Assembly (NCBI RefSeq): GCF_020166515.1
Contig: NZ_JAINZT010000002.1
Location: 744,001 to 808,000 of the forward strand
Direction of reading: 5' to 3'
Length of the DNA stretch: 64,000 nt
From: Robertkochia flava
GTDB lineage: Bacteria; Bacteroidota; Bacteroidia; Flavobacteriales; Flavobacteriaceae
Below are positions 24,638-33,551 of the stretch, one piece after another. A program made the position numbers and the translations under genes. The notes beneath the pieces were generated by a model. It was not told the origin of the DNA. It made no database searches and saw only the letters and a list, made by a program, of their open reading frames with translations. Position 1 is the first letter of the stretch; every line of letters begins with the position of its first letter.

Positions 24638-25774
24638 CTACTGTTTATCTGAAAAAAGATGTATTTCGTCGATTATATGTTGGTAGTCCTGGGGGTTTTT
24701 AACAAAGTCCAGTTCTGTGATATCGATGATCAGGGCATTTAGTTCGGGCTGAGTTTTGATAAAATCCAGGTAGGCACGATTGATGTCTTTCAGGTATTCC
24801 GGGGCGATCTGCTGCTCGTAGCTTCTTCCTCTCTTTCTGATGTTCTCCAAAAGACGTTCTGTGCTTTGGTACAGGTATACGTAGATGTCCGGTTTGGTGA
24901 TATCCTTATACATGATGTTGAATAATCGCCTGTAGAGTTTGAACTCTTCATCCTGGAGGGTAACCCGGGCAAATATCAACGATTTATAGATGTCGTAATC
25001 GCTCACCATAAACGATTTGAACAGGTCTTTCTGAGTACTGTCGTTTACGAATTGCTGATAGCGTTCGGCGAGAAAGGACATTTCCAGGGGGAAGGCGTAA
25101 CGGTCCTTGTCTTCGTAGAACCTTGGGAGAAATGGATTGTCTGCAAACTGCTCTAAAAGAAGTTTACCGTTAAAGTCCCCTGATATCATTGTGGATAAGG
25201 TGGTTTTACCTGCACCAATATTTCCCTCGATGGCCACATAATTGAATTTACTGAAATTATGAATGCTGCTGTGCAGGACCATCGAAGTGCGCTCCAATGT
25301 GCTTGTGTCCGGACACGCTTCCAAAAGCTCGGAGGTGGTCTTATTCAGTACAGGGTGCAATAGATCAGGAGCGATATCGGCCAGGGGTTGCAAAACAAAC
25401 CTCCTTTTTTCCAGCTGAGGGTGGGGGATCCGAAGGTCGGTTTCGTCTATGATCTCCCGGTCATAAAACAGGATGTCCAGGTCGATGCTTCGCGATTGGT
25501 AACCTTTCTGGTCCGATCGTACCCGTCCTAAGGATTTTTCGATATTCAGCAGGATCTCAAGCAATTCCTGTGGGTGGAGTTCTGTATCCAGGGCGATGCA
25601 GGCATTTAAAAAATCATCTGCCTCGAATCCCCAGGAAGGGGTTTGGTATACCTGCGAAACCTTGGTTACAGTTCCGGCTCTTTCCCTTAATAAAGAAACG
25701 GCGGTTTGCAGATTGTATAGTTTCTCTCCACTGTTACTTCCCAAAGAAATATATGCCTTCTTCAACTGTTTCAT
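24638..25774 (-). CDS. folK: Fused HPPK (FolK) - deoxynucleoside kinase
   Basis: A 378-residue bifunctional protein. Residues 1 to about 140 are 6-hydroxymethyl-7,8-dihydropterin pyrophosphokinase of folate synthesis (AYISLGSNSGEKLYNLQ, RSIDLDILFYD at 95-105, IPHPQLEKRRFVLQPLADIAP). After a linker, residues about 175-378 are a deoxynucleoside kinase (P-loop GNIGAGKT at 184-191, then FADNPFLPRFYEDK, an RxxxR-like ERLLENIRKRGRSYE lid region). The second half phosphorylates deoxynucleosides in salvage. The fusion joins folate, and hence thymidylate, supply with dNTP salvage, and is known from related Bacteroidota. The gene is divergent from sppA. Confidence 0.92.
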   Translation of the reverse strand: MKQLKKAYISLGSNSGEKLYNLQTAVSLLRERAGTVTKVSQVYQTPSWGFEADDFLNACIALDTELHPQELLEILLNIEKSLGRVRSDQKGYQSRSIDLDILFYDREIIDETDLRIPHPQLEKRRFVLQPLADIAPDLLHPVLNKTTSELLEACPDTSTLERTSMVLHSSIHNFSKFNYVAIEGNIGAGKTTLSTMISGDFNGKLLLEQFADNPFLPRFYEDKDRYAFPLEMSFLAERYQQFVNDSTQKDLFKSFMVSDYDIYKSLIFARVTLQDEEFKLYRRLFNIMYKDITKPDIYVYLYQSTERLLENIRKRGRSYEQQIAPEYLKDINRAYLDFIKTQPELNALIIDITELDFVKNPQDYQHIIDEIHLFSDKQ

Positions 25775-25812
25775 GATCTTGGCAAAGTAACTAAAAGAAA
25801 TCTACAAAAGAT

Positions 25813-25820
25813 TATCTTTG
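25813..25820 (+). promoter_or_regulatory. -7 box (TATCTTTG) upstream of sppA
   Basis: A perfect TAnnTTTG match in the divergent folK/sppA gap, about 87 nt before the sppA ATG. No TTG is seen at the expected -33 distance. Confidence 0.4.
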
Positions 25821-25906
25821 TTACTCATGTTAATAAAAAATTGCGATGGTTTATTGGGGGTGGATTTGACTGTTGCCCCCTGCTGCCTGATAATCAGTTC
25901 TAGCCT

Positions 25907-27670
25907 ATGAATTTTCTGAGAAATCTTCTCGCTTCCATTTTAGGGACCTTACTTGCCCTGGGAATTATCTTTATGTTGTTGCTGCTCATTATGGTAGGAG
26001 CCACTGCCGGGGCCGACCCGGTAGTACGGGTAAAAAACAATTCGATCCTGAGAATTTCTCTTCAGGGGCCGGTTCCGGATTACGGAGGGCAATTTCGCAT
26101 CAACGATCTCGATTATGAGTTTGAAGAGTATGACGGCTTAAATCATATGCTTCGGGCTATTGAGCATGCGGCTGAGGATGACAGGATAAAAGGGATCAGT
26201 ATCGAAAATTCAATGCTTCAGGCTGGTAATGCCACGGCCCAGACACTGCGCAAAGCCTTGCAGGAATTTAAAGATTCCGGGAAGTTTGTTTACGCCTATG
26301 CGGAGTTGTATGCCCAGAAAGATTATTGGTTGTCTTCTGTAGCTGATTCTGTTTTTCTGAACCCTCAGGGGATCCTGGATTTCAGAGGACTTTCGTCTGA
26401 GGTGCTTTTCTTTGGCGATTTCCAGGATAAAAGCGGTTTGCGGATGGAAGTGGTGCGTCATGGAAAATACAAAAGCGCTGTAGAGCCTTTTCTGGGGAAC
26501 TCCATGAGCGAGGAAAACCGACGGCAGATCACCGAATTATTGGGGTCGGTATGGGAACAGTACCTCCTGGATATTTCAGAAAGCCGGGGCCTGGAGGTGG
26601 AAACCCTGAATGGGTACGCCGATCAGTTGCTGGCCCGAACCCCGGAGATGGCGCTGGAAAATGGATTCGTAGATGGCCTTCTCTATGCAGATCAGTACGA
26701 TGATTTCTTAAAGGAGCAGGCAGGTACGAATGCGGGTAATGACCTTGAGTTCATCAACCTGGAGAAGTACGCTGAATATACGGCCAGAACCCGATCAAAG
26801 TCGGCAGCCAACCGTATTGCTGTAGTGTATGCCCAGGGCGATATCGGGTACGGGAAAGGTTCTAAGGATGTGATCGGGCAGGGTATCATGTATAAGTCCC
26901 TTAAAGATGCCCGGGAAGACAACAGGGTAAAGGCTATTGTGCTCAGGGTGAATTCCCCGGGAGGATTGGCGCTTACCTCAGACCTCATATGGCGTGAGGT
27001 GGAGGTGACACAAAAAGTGAAGCCCGTTGTGGTTTCCATGGGGAACTATGCGGCATCCGGCGGCTATTATATCGCTGCCGCAGGAAACCGGATCTTTGCT
27101 GAGCCAACCACCATTACCGGCTCTATCGGGGTGTTTGTTACCATTCCTAATATCCGGGAACTGGCTTCCAGGTGGGGTATCAATGCCGAGCAGGTGAATA
27201 CCAATAAGAACTCAACGGCCTACAGCCTGTTCGAGTCACCAACAGAAACCTTCAAAAAGTATTCAGAAGAATCTATTGAGGAGAATTACCAGCATTTTCT
27301 GCGAATCGTGGCAGAGGGTCGCGACATGACCACAGAACAGGTTAATGAGGTGGCTCAGGGTCGGGTCTGGAGTGGAGCCCAGGCGGTGGAAAAGGGATTG
27401 GTGGATGAGTTGGGGTCTCTGGACGATGCGATCAGATATGCTGCCGGATCGGCTGGGATTTCCGACTACGTTACAGTTGATTACCCCGTGTATGAATCCA
27501 ATTTCAGGGATGCACTGGGCGACCTGGGGATAGGATTCTTTGATGCCCGGGAAGATATTCTCAAACAGGAACTTGGGGCCGAAGTGTATGAGCTGCTTAC
27601 AAAGATCCGGCAAATGGCTGCTATGAAAGGCGTGCAGGCAAGGTTGCCCTTTGAACTCCAAATACAATAA
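25907..27670 (+). CDS. sppA: Signal peptide peptidase SppA, 67-kDa type
   Basis: A 587-residue inner-membrane serine protease that degrades signal peptides left after secretion. One N-terminal transmembrane helix (about 10-32) is followed by two tandem S49 domains, the long form of the family. The Ser/Lys dyad is split between them as expected: K189 in GKYKSAVEPF of the first half and S383 in GNYAASGGYYIAAAGN of the second. GSIGVF and YSLFES segments support the assignment. The ATG at 25907 is the only sensible start. yhhQ begins 6 nt downstream, so the two are cotranscribed. Confidence 0.95.
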   Translation: MNFLRNLLASILGTLLALGIIFMLLLLIMVGATAGADPVVRVKNNSILRISLQGPVPDYGGQFRINDLDYEFEEYDGLNHMLRAIEHAAEDDRIKGISIENSMLQAGNATAQTLRKALQEFKDSGKFVYAYAELYAQKDYWLSSVADSVFLNPQGILDFRGLSSEVLFFGDFQDKSGLRMEVVRHGKYKSAVEPFLGNSMSEENRRQITELLGSVWEQYLLDISESRGLEVETLNGYADQLLARTPEMALENGFVDGLLYADQYDDFLKEQAGTNAGNDLEFINLEKYAEYTARTRSKSAANRIAVVYAQGDIGYGKGSKDVIGQGIMYKSLKDAREDNRVKAIVLRVNSPGGLALTSDLIWREVEVTQKVKPVVVSMGNYAASGGYYIAAAGNRIFAEPTTITGSIGVFVTIPNIRELASRWGINAEQVNTNKNSTAYSLFESPTETFKKYSEESIEENYQHFLRIVAEGRDMTTEQVNEVAQGRVWSGAQAVEKGLVDELGSLDDAIRYAAGSAGISDYVTVDYPVYESNFRDALGDLGIGFFDAREDILKQELGAEVYELLTKIRQMAAMKGVQARLPFELQIQ

Positions 27671-27676
27671 ACTTTT

Positions 27677-28423
27677 ATGGATCTAAAAAAGAAACGCCTC
27701 GCGTTTAAGGTGTATCTCTTTCTAGCGGCTTTGTTCATCACTTCCCTGGTGGTGTCTAACCTGATCTTCCAGAAATTCTTTTACTGGTACCCTTTTGGAG
27801 AAGATACCCAGCTGTTCGGGGCTCCCTTGTTTGAGCTTTCCGTGGGAATTCTGCCTTACCCGTTAACCTTTTTAATAACGGACCTTATCTCTGAGGTCTA
27901 TGGGCGCAAGAAGGCAAACCAGGTAGTGACGGCAGGGATCTTTGCTTCCCTCTTTTCCATGACGATCATCCTGCTCGCTAATGTGGTGCCTGCGAACAGC
28001 TGGTCGCCGGTGAACGACGATCTGTTTCAAACGGTTTTCGCCCTTTCTCCGATAGCGGTGCTGGCTTCCATGCTGGCTTACCTTTTCGCTCAGTATATCG
28101 ATATAGGGATCTATCATTTCTGGAAGCGATTGACCAAGGGGAAATACCTCTGGCTTAGAAATAATTTTTCCACCTTTAGTTCGCAATTTATCGATACGTT
28201 TACCGTTATCCTGTTGCTTTGTATTTTCGGTGTGCTCTCCTGGGATAATTTCTATGGTTTGGTGGTGAGTGGTTTTATATTTAAAGTGATAATCGCCCTG
28301 CTCGATACCCCATTATTGTATTTGTTTGTTTATATTTTCAGGAAACAGTTCGGTCTTGCCATCAATGAAGAGATCGATCTTGGCTTTCACCTCGAAAGCG
28401 CCCGGGATCGCAAAATGCTTTAG
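27677..28423 (+). CDS. yhhQ: YhhQ-family queuosine precursor transporter
   Basis: The 248-residue integral membrane protein has six hydrophobic segments and the vitamin-uptake-like YhhQ signatures: VVSNLIFQKFF near the N-terminus, LPYPLTFLITDLISEVYGRKKA around 55-76, and the LRNNFSTFSSQFIDTFTVILL segment near 155-175. Family members import queuosine precursors (preQ0/preQ1) for tRNA modification. No que biosynthesis genes are in the window. It starts 6 nt after sppA and is followed 24 nt later by the AsmA-like gene, suggesting one transcript. Confidence 0.9.
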   Translation: MDLKKKRLAFKVYLFLAALFITSLVVSNLIFQKFFYWYPFGEDTQLFGAPLFELSVGILPYPLTFLITDLISEVYGRKKANQVVTAGIFASLFSMTIILLANVVPANSWSPVNDDLFQTVFALSPIAVLASMLAYLFAQYIDIGIYHFWKRLTKGKYLWLRNNFSTFSSQFIDTFTVILLLCIFGVLSWDNFYGLVVSGFIFKVIIALLDTPLLYLFVYIFRKQFGLAINEEIDLGFHLESARDRKML

Positions 28424-28447
28424 CGGTCCTGTTAAAGATCTTATGTT

Positions 28448-31126
28448 ATGAAAAAAATTCTCCGCCCCGTAATCGTAATTTTTGCTGTGCTTCTGCTCCT
28501 GCTGGTACTGTTACCCTTTTTGTTCAGGGGGCGTCTTACCGAGGCCTTGAAACAGCAAATCAACAAAGAGCTTCAGGCTACCGTAGATTTTGGCGACACC
28601 GATCTCAGTTTTTTCCGGAGCTTTCCTTCGCTTAACCTTGGAATCGATAACCTGAGTATCGTGAATCAGGCTCCTTTTGAGGGAGATACCCTGTTTTATG
28701 CGGAAAGGGTTGACCTGGACATGCCAATTAAAACCCTGTTTTCAGGGAGTGTAGCTCCTTACACCATCGATCATTTCAGGATCCGGGAGGCCTATGTTCG
28801 CCTGGTTTCAGATGAACAGGGTAGGGTGAATTACGATATCGCCAAGGAGGATCCCGGTACTGGAAATACATCATCTCCGGCCGAAGAGGGGCCCGGAAAG
28901 GGGCTTACCCTTAAAGCTTATGAACTTGAAGATATCAGGTTGATCTATGAAGACCGAAAAGAAGGATTATATGTGGAGTTGGACAGCCTTTATCACCGCG
29001 GAACCGGGGATCTATCGGCTCAAAAAACGGTACTGTCAACAGAAACCTCCGGCTTGTTTACAATGAGCTACGGGGGGACCGATTATTTGAAAAGGAATGT
29101 ATTTGACTGGAAGGCGGATATGGAGCTGGATCTCGAGATCCTGTCGTTCGTATTTAAGGAGAATACGGCTCATATCAACCGGTTGCCTCTGGTTTTTGAT
29201 GGGGGTATTGCCCTGTTGGAAACGGGGACCGATTTTGATCTCAGGTTTGAAACTCCTTCTACAGATTTCAGACAATTTCTCTCCCTTATCCCTGAAAAGT
29301 ATTCCGGAGACCTGGCCGGTATCGAAGCCAGTGGGTCCTTTACCTTTAGAGGGAATGTTTCGGGGCTGCTTGGGGAGGAAACCATCCCGCAGTTTTCCGT
29401 TCAGATGGGAGCTGATAATGCCTCCTTTAAATATACCTCCATGCCCCTTTCCATGGAGGAAATCAGCCTGAGGGGAGAGCTGGGCAATGCGTCAGGTGTT
29501 GCAGAGGACACCTTTCTTCGCCTGGATACCCTGCATTTTAATTTGGCAGGAGATCGTCTTGATATGCAGGTGCTTGCGGAAAAACTTGGTGGGAACCCCA
29601 GAGTAAGACTGCAGGCAAGTGGGGTGCTGAATCTTGGAAACTTCTCGAAATTAATGCCCGCAGGTACACTTAAGGATCTTCAGGGAATTGTGGATATGGA
29701 GGTGTTTTCATCCTTCGATATGCAGGCTGTGGAAAGGCAGGCATACGAACAAATTGATGTAAGGGGAGATCTCAGGTTAAAGGGAGTGCGTTTCGGAAGC
29801 GACTACCTGCCTCAGGATGTAATGGTGGAAGAGGCTTTTCTAAGGGTTACCAATACTTCAATGAATGTCGAAAAGGCCAGGGTCCGCACCGGCACATCCG
29901 ATCTCGAGCTTAACGGGGTGCTCACCAATTATCTGAATGTTCTTTCTGATGATGGGGTTGTTCGCGGAAAGCTGGACCTCCGCTCAGATAAGCTGGTGGT
30001 GGCAGATTTTATGGATATGGAGCAGGAAGGCGCCCAGGAAGGTGGAACCGGAGCGGAGGATAAGGACCCTGCTGCGAACCCCGGAGAATCTTCATCAGAC
30101 GAAGGGTTGTTTCCCGCTTTTATGAACCTGGAGATCAATGGGGCCGCTCAGGAAGTGGTTTACGATAATATGACACTAAAACAGGCCCGGGCTAAAATGA
30201 TGCTGGCCGACCAGGACCTGAGGATTACCGAGCTCAGTTCCGGATTATTCGGCGGACGGGTCGCGATGAACGGGCTGGTGAAAGGGCAGACCCTTCAGCC
30301 TGTATACGATGTGAGTCTCAAAGCTTCTGAATTTGATTTCGCCTCCGCCTTCTCCAAAATGGAGGTTTTGAAGAACCTTGCGCCCGTGGCGAGAATTTTC
30401 GAAGGCGAGCTTAATGGTACAATTAACCTTGCCGGAATACTTGATAAAGATATGCATCCCGTTTGGAGTTCCCTTGCAGGTGAACTTCTGGGTCAGCTCA
30501 AGGTGGAGCAAGTGAAGAAAAATGAACTCGGCATGGTGAACTCCCTGAATGAGAAACTCGCTTTCGTAGATCTGGGAGAACTTGCGGGGAAAGAGCTTAA
30601 AGCTGCCCTTGATTTTGCAGACGGCCAGGTTCGACTCAGACCCCTGGATGTGAATGTAAAGGGAATGCATGCAGTAATTAGCGGCGGGCATTATTTTGAC
30701 GGGAACATGGATTATACCCTGACCATTGATGTTCCGGCATCATACCTCGGAAAGGATGTGAGCAGCCTGGCCGGTAAGTTGAATATAAAGGATTTTGAGA
30801 AGCGTACCGTGCCGGTGGATGTGAAGATCGGTGGGGCGCTCAACAGCCCTTCCTTTACCACCAACCTGGATAAGTCGGTCGAGAATTTTATCGCCCAATT
30901 GTCAAGGGAAAAAACAGAAGAACTTACTAAGAAAGGTACTGATGAACTGGGGAACCTGGTGAATAAAGTGCTCGGACAGAATGACGGCGCCGGTACCGGT
31001 GCAGTTGCAGATAGTACAAAAACCGCTACTTCAGCGGAGAAGGATGCTGTAAAGGAGGCTGCCGGAAATATTTTGAATTCCCTTTTCAATAAAAAGAAAA
31101 AAGACACCACCCAAAACCGTAATTAA
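28448..31126 (+). CDS. AsmA-like envelope protein
   Basis: An 892-residue protein with one N-terminal transmembrane helix (about 7-28) followed by a very long beta-rich periplasmic region, the pattern of AsmA/TamB-type proteins now thought to help move lipids between membranes. The start ...LTEALKQQINKELQATVDFGDTDLSFFRSFPSLNLGIDNLSI is characteristic. The C-terminal AsmA domain covers roughly 600-800, including GELNGTINLAGIL and VSGGHYFDGNMDYTLTIDVP-like strands. A low-complexity Glu/Gly/Ala-rich insertion lies near 520-550. The tail (about 830-892) is charged and helical. Confidence 0.85.
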   Translation: MKKILRPVIVIFAVLLLLLVLLPFLFRGRLTEALKQQINKELQATVDFGDTDLSFFRSFPSLNLGIDNLSIVNQAPFEGDTLFYAERVDLDMPIKTLFSGSVAPYTIDHFRIREAYVRLVSDEQGRVNYDIAKEDPGTGNTSSPAEEGPGKGLTLKAYELEDIRLIYEDRKEGLYVELDSLYHRGTGDLSAQKTVLSTETSGLFTMSYGGTDYLKRNVFDWKADMELDLEILSFVFKENTAHINRLPLVFDGGIALLETGTDFDLRFETPSTDFRQFLSLIPEKYSGDLAGIEASGSFTFRGNVSGLLGEETIPQFSVQMGADNASFKYTSMPLSMEEISLRGELGNASGVAEDTFLRLDTLHFNLAGDRLDMQVLAEKLGGNPRVRLQASGVLNLGNFSKLMPAGTLKDLQGIVDMEVFSSFDMQAVERQAYEQIDVRGDLRLKGVRFGSDYLPQDVMVEEAFLRVTNTSMNVEKARVRTGTSDLELNGVLTNYLNVLSDDGVVRGKLDLRSDKLVVADFMDMEQEGAQEGGTGAEDKDPAANPGESSSDEGLFPAFMNLEINGAAQEVVYDNMTLKQARAKMMLADQDLRITELSSGLFGGRVAMNGLVKGQTLQPVYDVSLKASEFDFASAFSKMEVLKNLAPVARIFEGELNGTINLAGILDKDMHPVWSSLAGELLGQLKVEQVKKNELGMVNSLNEKLAFVDLGELAGKELKAALDFADGQVRLRPLDVNVKGMHAVISGGHYFDGNMDYTLTIDVPASYLGKDVSSLAGKLNIKDFEKRTVPVDVKIGGALNSPSFTTNLDKSVENFIAQLSREKTEELTKKGTDELGNLVNKVLGQNDGAGTGAVADSTKTATSAEKDAVKEAAGNILNSLFNKKKKDTTQNRN

Positions 31127-31153
31127 CCTGTTCGGGCAGGGTTTGTGTTTTTC
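31125..31153 (+). terminator. Possible terminator after the AsmA-like gene
   Basis: The stem AACCTG / CAGGGTT (one bulged base, loop TTCGGG) overlaps the stop region and is followed by TGTGTTTTT. It is a short but plausible intrinsic terminator for the sppA-yhhQ-asmA transcript. Confidence 0.5.
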
Positions 31154-31604
31154 GGATTGCTTCGATGCTTTTACCGTGTCATGATGGGGTTATGCCAATA
31201 GTGCGGACCAAGATAGCAGGTGCCCGGACATGGTATATATACAGGTATGCTGCATGCCCGTACTTAATGCAGAAGGCGATTGGTAAAAATATCATGTTCT
31301 TCTCCCTGCTACGAACAAAAGCAAGCTTCATAAAGGGTTCTTTTCTGTAAACCCCACTTCTTCTCCCTCAGAGCTAAAGCACAACGTTTCAATATCTATT
31401 TGGGCATACTTTTCTTACTTCAGCCCCAGGAATAAACGGGGTTTGCAGTAAATCGGCAGGCGATACTGCAATTTATTGCAGTTTTTTATCTTAAAAAATG
31501 CAGTATATTGCTATTAATTTTTGTAATTTTAATTTGAATAGCAGCATTTGCTATCGGTTCGGGGGTACCCCGGCATTTAGTATTCAACATTAAACCAACT
31601 CATC
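31154..31604. other. Long non-coding gap upstream of the nagB operon
   Basis: About 450 bp without a credible gene; one 61-codon plus-strand frame at 31165-31350 has no family resemblance. The half near nagB is very AT-rich and contains an 18-bp inverted repeat (31465-31482) and a second TGCA/TTGC-containing dyad around 31498-31515. A candidate -33 TTG near 31506 and a partial -7 box (TAATTTGA) about 19 nt on suggest the promoter lies around 31505-31540. Confidence 0.5.
31465..31482. promoter_or_regulatory. Inverted repeat ACTGCAAT-TT-ATTGCAGT upstream of nagB
   Basis: Perfect 8-bp arms with a 2-nt spacer, followed by six T residues. The two readings are an operator for an amino-sugar-responsive repressor or a small terminator ending a transcript from upstream. 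A related sequence, ATGCAGTATATTGCTATT, begins 16 bp further on, which favours the operator idea. Confidence 0.4.
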
Positions 31605-33551
31605 ATGATAGCCGAAGAACAGCTACGGAACCTAAAGGATATCAGTTACCAGGAAGCGGGGATCTACGAGAATACCCGATTTGAAAAAATTCACAATGTG
31701 GTTTACGATGATGCGCATTTCGCCTCCACGGTAGTGGCCATGGAGATCGCAGCGCTCATCCGCCAGAAAGAGGTGGAAGGCAAGCCCTGTGTGCTCGGAC
31801 TGGCAACAGGATCTTCCCCTATACGGGTTTATGAAGAATTGGTGCGCATGCACAGGGAAGAAGGACTCAGTTTTAAGAACGTGGTCACCTTTAACCTGGA
31901 TGAGTACTATCCGATGACAGCTCAGAACGTACAGAGCTATCATTATTTTATGCATGAATATTTATTCCGTCACATCGACATTCCCGAAGATCAGATCAAT
32001 ATTCCCAAGGGCGACATTGAGCCTGAGGAGGTGCTGGAATTTTGTGTGAATTATGAGAAGAAGATAAAGTCATATGGAGGGCTGGATTTTCAGCTTTTAG
32101 GGATCGGAAGAACCGGACATATCGGGTTTAATGAGCCCGGATCTCATTACAATTCGCGTACGCGGCTCATCACCCTTGATCACCTTACCCGTTCAGATGC
32201 AGCTCCGTCATTTTTAGGAATCGAAAATGTACCCAAAAAGGCCATCACCATGGGGGTGCGATCGGTACTGGATGCCCGGCGTATCGTTTTGCTGGCCTGG
32301 GGACAAAACAAGGCGGAGATCGTTCAGAAGGCGGTCGAAGGACCGGTGACTTCACATGTGCCCTCTACCTATTTACAGGAACATAAGAACACCACCTTTA
32401 TCATGGATAAGGGGGCTGCGGCAGAGCTTACACGAATAAAAACGCCCTGGCTGGTAGGTCCTTGTGAGTGGACAACGGAGCTTACCAGAAAAGCCGTGGT
32501 CTGGTTATGCGACAGGACGGAGAAATCCATTCTCAGACTCACCGATAAGGATTATAACGATAACGGAATGGAAGGCCTTCTCACTAAGGAAGGATCCTCC
32601 TACGATCTTAATATCAAAATGTTTAACGTATTGCAGCACACCATTTCGGGGTGGCCGGGCGGTAAGCCCGGGGCAGACGATTCCAATCGTCCGGAGCGCT
32701 CTGAACCTGCGAGAAAACGGGTGCTTATCCTGAGTCCGCACCCTGATGACGACGTGATCTCCATGGGAGGCACCTTTGATCGCCTGGTAGAGCAGGGGCA
32801 TGAGGTGCATGTGGCTTACCAGACTTCAGGCAATATCGCGGTATCCAATCATGAGGCCTTAAAGTTTGCAGAGGTGGCCACAAAGCTTAATCCGGATTCA
32901 GCTGTCTTTAAAGACATTATTAAGAGTATAAAAGCGCACGACGACGGAAGTATTGACGCTCCTGAGGTGAGAGCTCTCAAGGGACTGATACGGCAAAAGG
33001 AATCACTTGGAGCTGCCAGGTACCTTGGGCTGGCTGACGATCATGTTCATTTCCTCAATCTCCCTTTTTATGAAACTGGAGCCATAAAGAAAAAACCCCT
33101 GGGCCAGGATGATATTGACATCATGTGTAGCCTGATCGAGGGTATAAAGCCGCATCAGATCTATGCGGCGGGCGACCTTGCAGATCCGCACGGAACGCAC
33201 AAGGTTTGTCTGGATGCCTTGTTTGAGGCACTGGACGTTCTGAAGGATAATGCTTATATGGACGACTGCTGGGTGTGGTTGTATCGCGGAGCATGGCATG
33301 AATGGGATATGCACGAGATCGAAATGGCTGTGCCTATGAGTCCCGATCAGGTACTTAAAAAGCGCAGCGCCATTTTCTTTCATCAGTCCCAAAAAGACGG
33401 GGTGATGTTCCAGGGCGACGATTCGAGGGAGTTCTGGGTACGGGCAGAAGAAAGGAACAAACATACTGCGGCTAAATCTCACAAGCTTGGTCTTGCCGAT
33501 TACGCCGCAATTGAGGCCTTTAAGCGGTATCATTTTAAACAAACGAAATGA
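31605..33551 (+). CDS. nagB: Glucosamine-6-phosphate deaminase fused to PIG-L deacetylase
   Basis: A 648-residue two-domain protein. Residues about 30-310 are NagB, converting glucosamine-6-P to fructose-6-P plus ammonia: substrate loop LGLATGSSPIRVYEEL (64-79), catalytic D99 in FNLDEYYPM, and H172 in GRTGHIGFNEPGS. Residues about 370-648 are a PIG-L/LmbE-type zinc deacetylase with the metal motif SPHPDDD (377-383) and DLADPHGTH near residue 530. The fusion is common in Bacteroidota and may couple N-deacetylation of an amino sugar with deamination. It overlaps the following kinase gene by 4 nt (ATGA), showing translational coupling. Confidence 0.95.
   Translation: MIAEEQLRNLKDISYQEAGIYENTRFEKIHNVVYDDAHFASTVVAMEIAALIRQKEVEGKPCVLGLATGSSPIRVYEELVRMHREEGLSFKNVVTFNLDEYYPMTAQNVQSYHYFMHEYLFRHIDIPEDQINIPKGDIEPEEVLEFCVNYEKKIKSYGGLDFQLLGIGRTGHIGFNEPGSHYNSRTRLITLDHLTRSDAAPSFLGIENVPKKAITMGVRSVLDARRIVLLAWGQNKAEIVQKAVEGPVTSHVPSTYLQEHKNTTFIMDKGAAAELTRIKTPWLVGPCEWTTELTRKAVVWLCDRTEKSILRLTDKDYNDNGMEGLLTKEGSSYDLNIKMFNVLQHTISGWPGGKPGADDSNRPERSEPARKRVLILSPHPDDDVISMGGTFDRLVEQGHEVHVAYQTSGNIAVSNHEALKFAEVATKLNPDSAVFKDIIKSIKAHDDGSIDAPEVRALKGLIRQKESLGAARYLGLADDHVHFLNLPFYETGAIKKKPLGQDDIDIMCSLIEGIKPHQIYAAGDLADPHGTHKVCLDALFEALDVLKDNAYMDDCWVWLYRGAWHEWDMHEIEMAVPMSPDQVLKKRSAIFFHQSQKDGVMFQGDDSREFWVRAEERNKHTAAKSHKLGLADYAAIEAFKRYHFKQTK

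Noticed and set aside
31165-31350. 61-codon plus-strand gene upstream of nagB
   Set aside because: No family resemblance, no promoter seen, and the composition looks like non-coding sequence.
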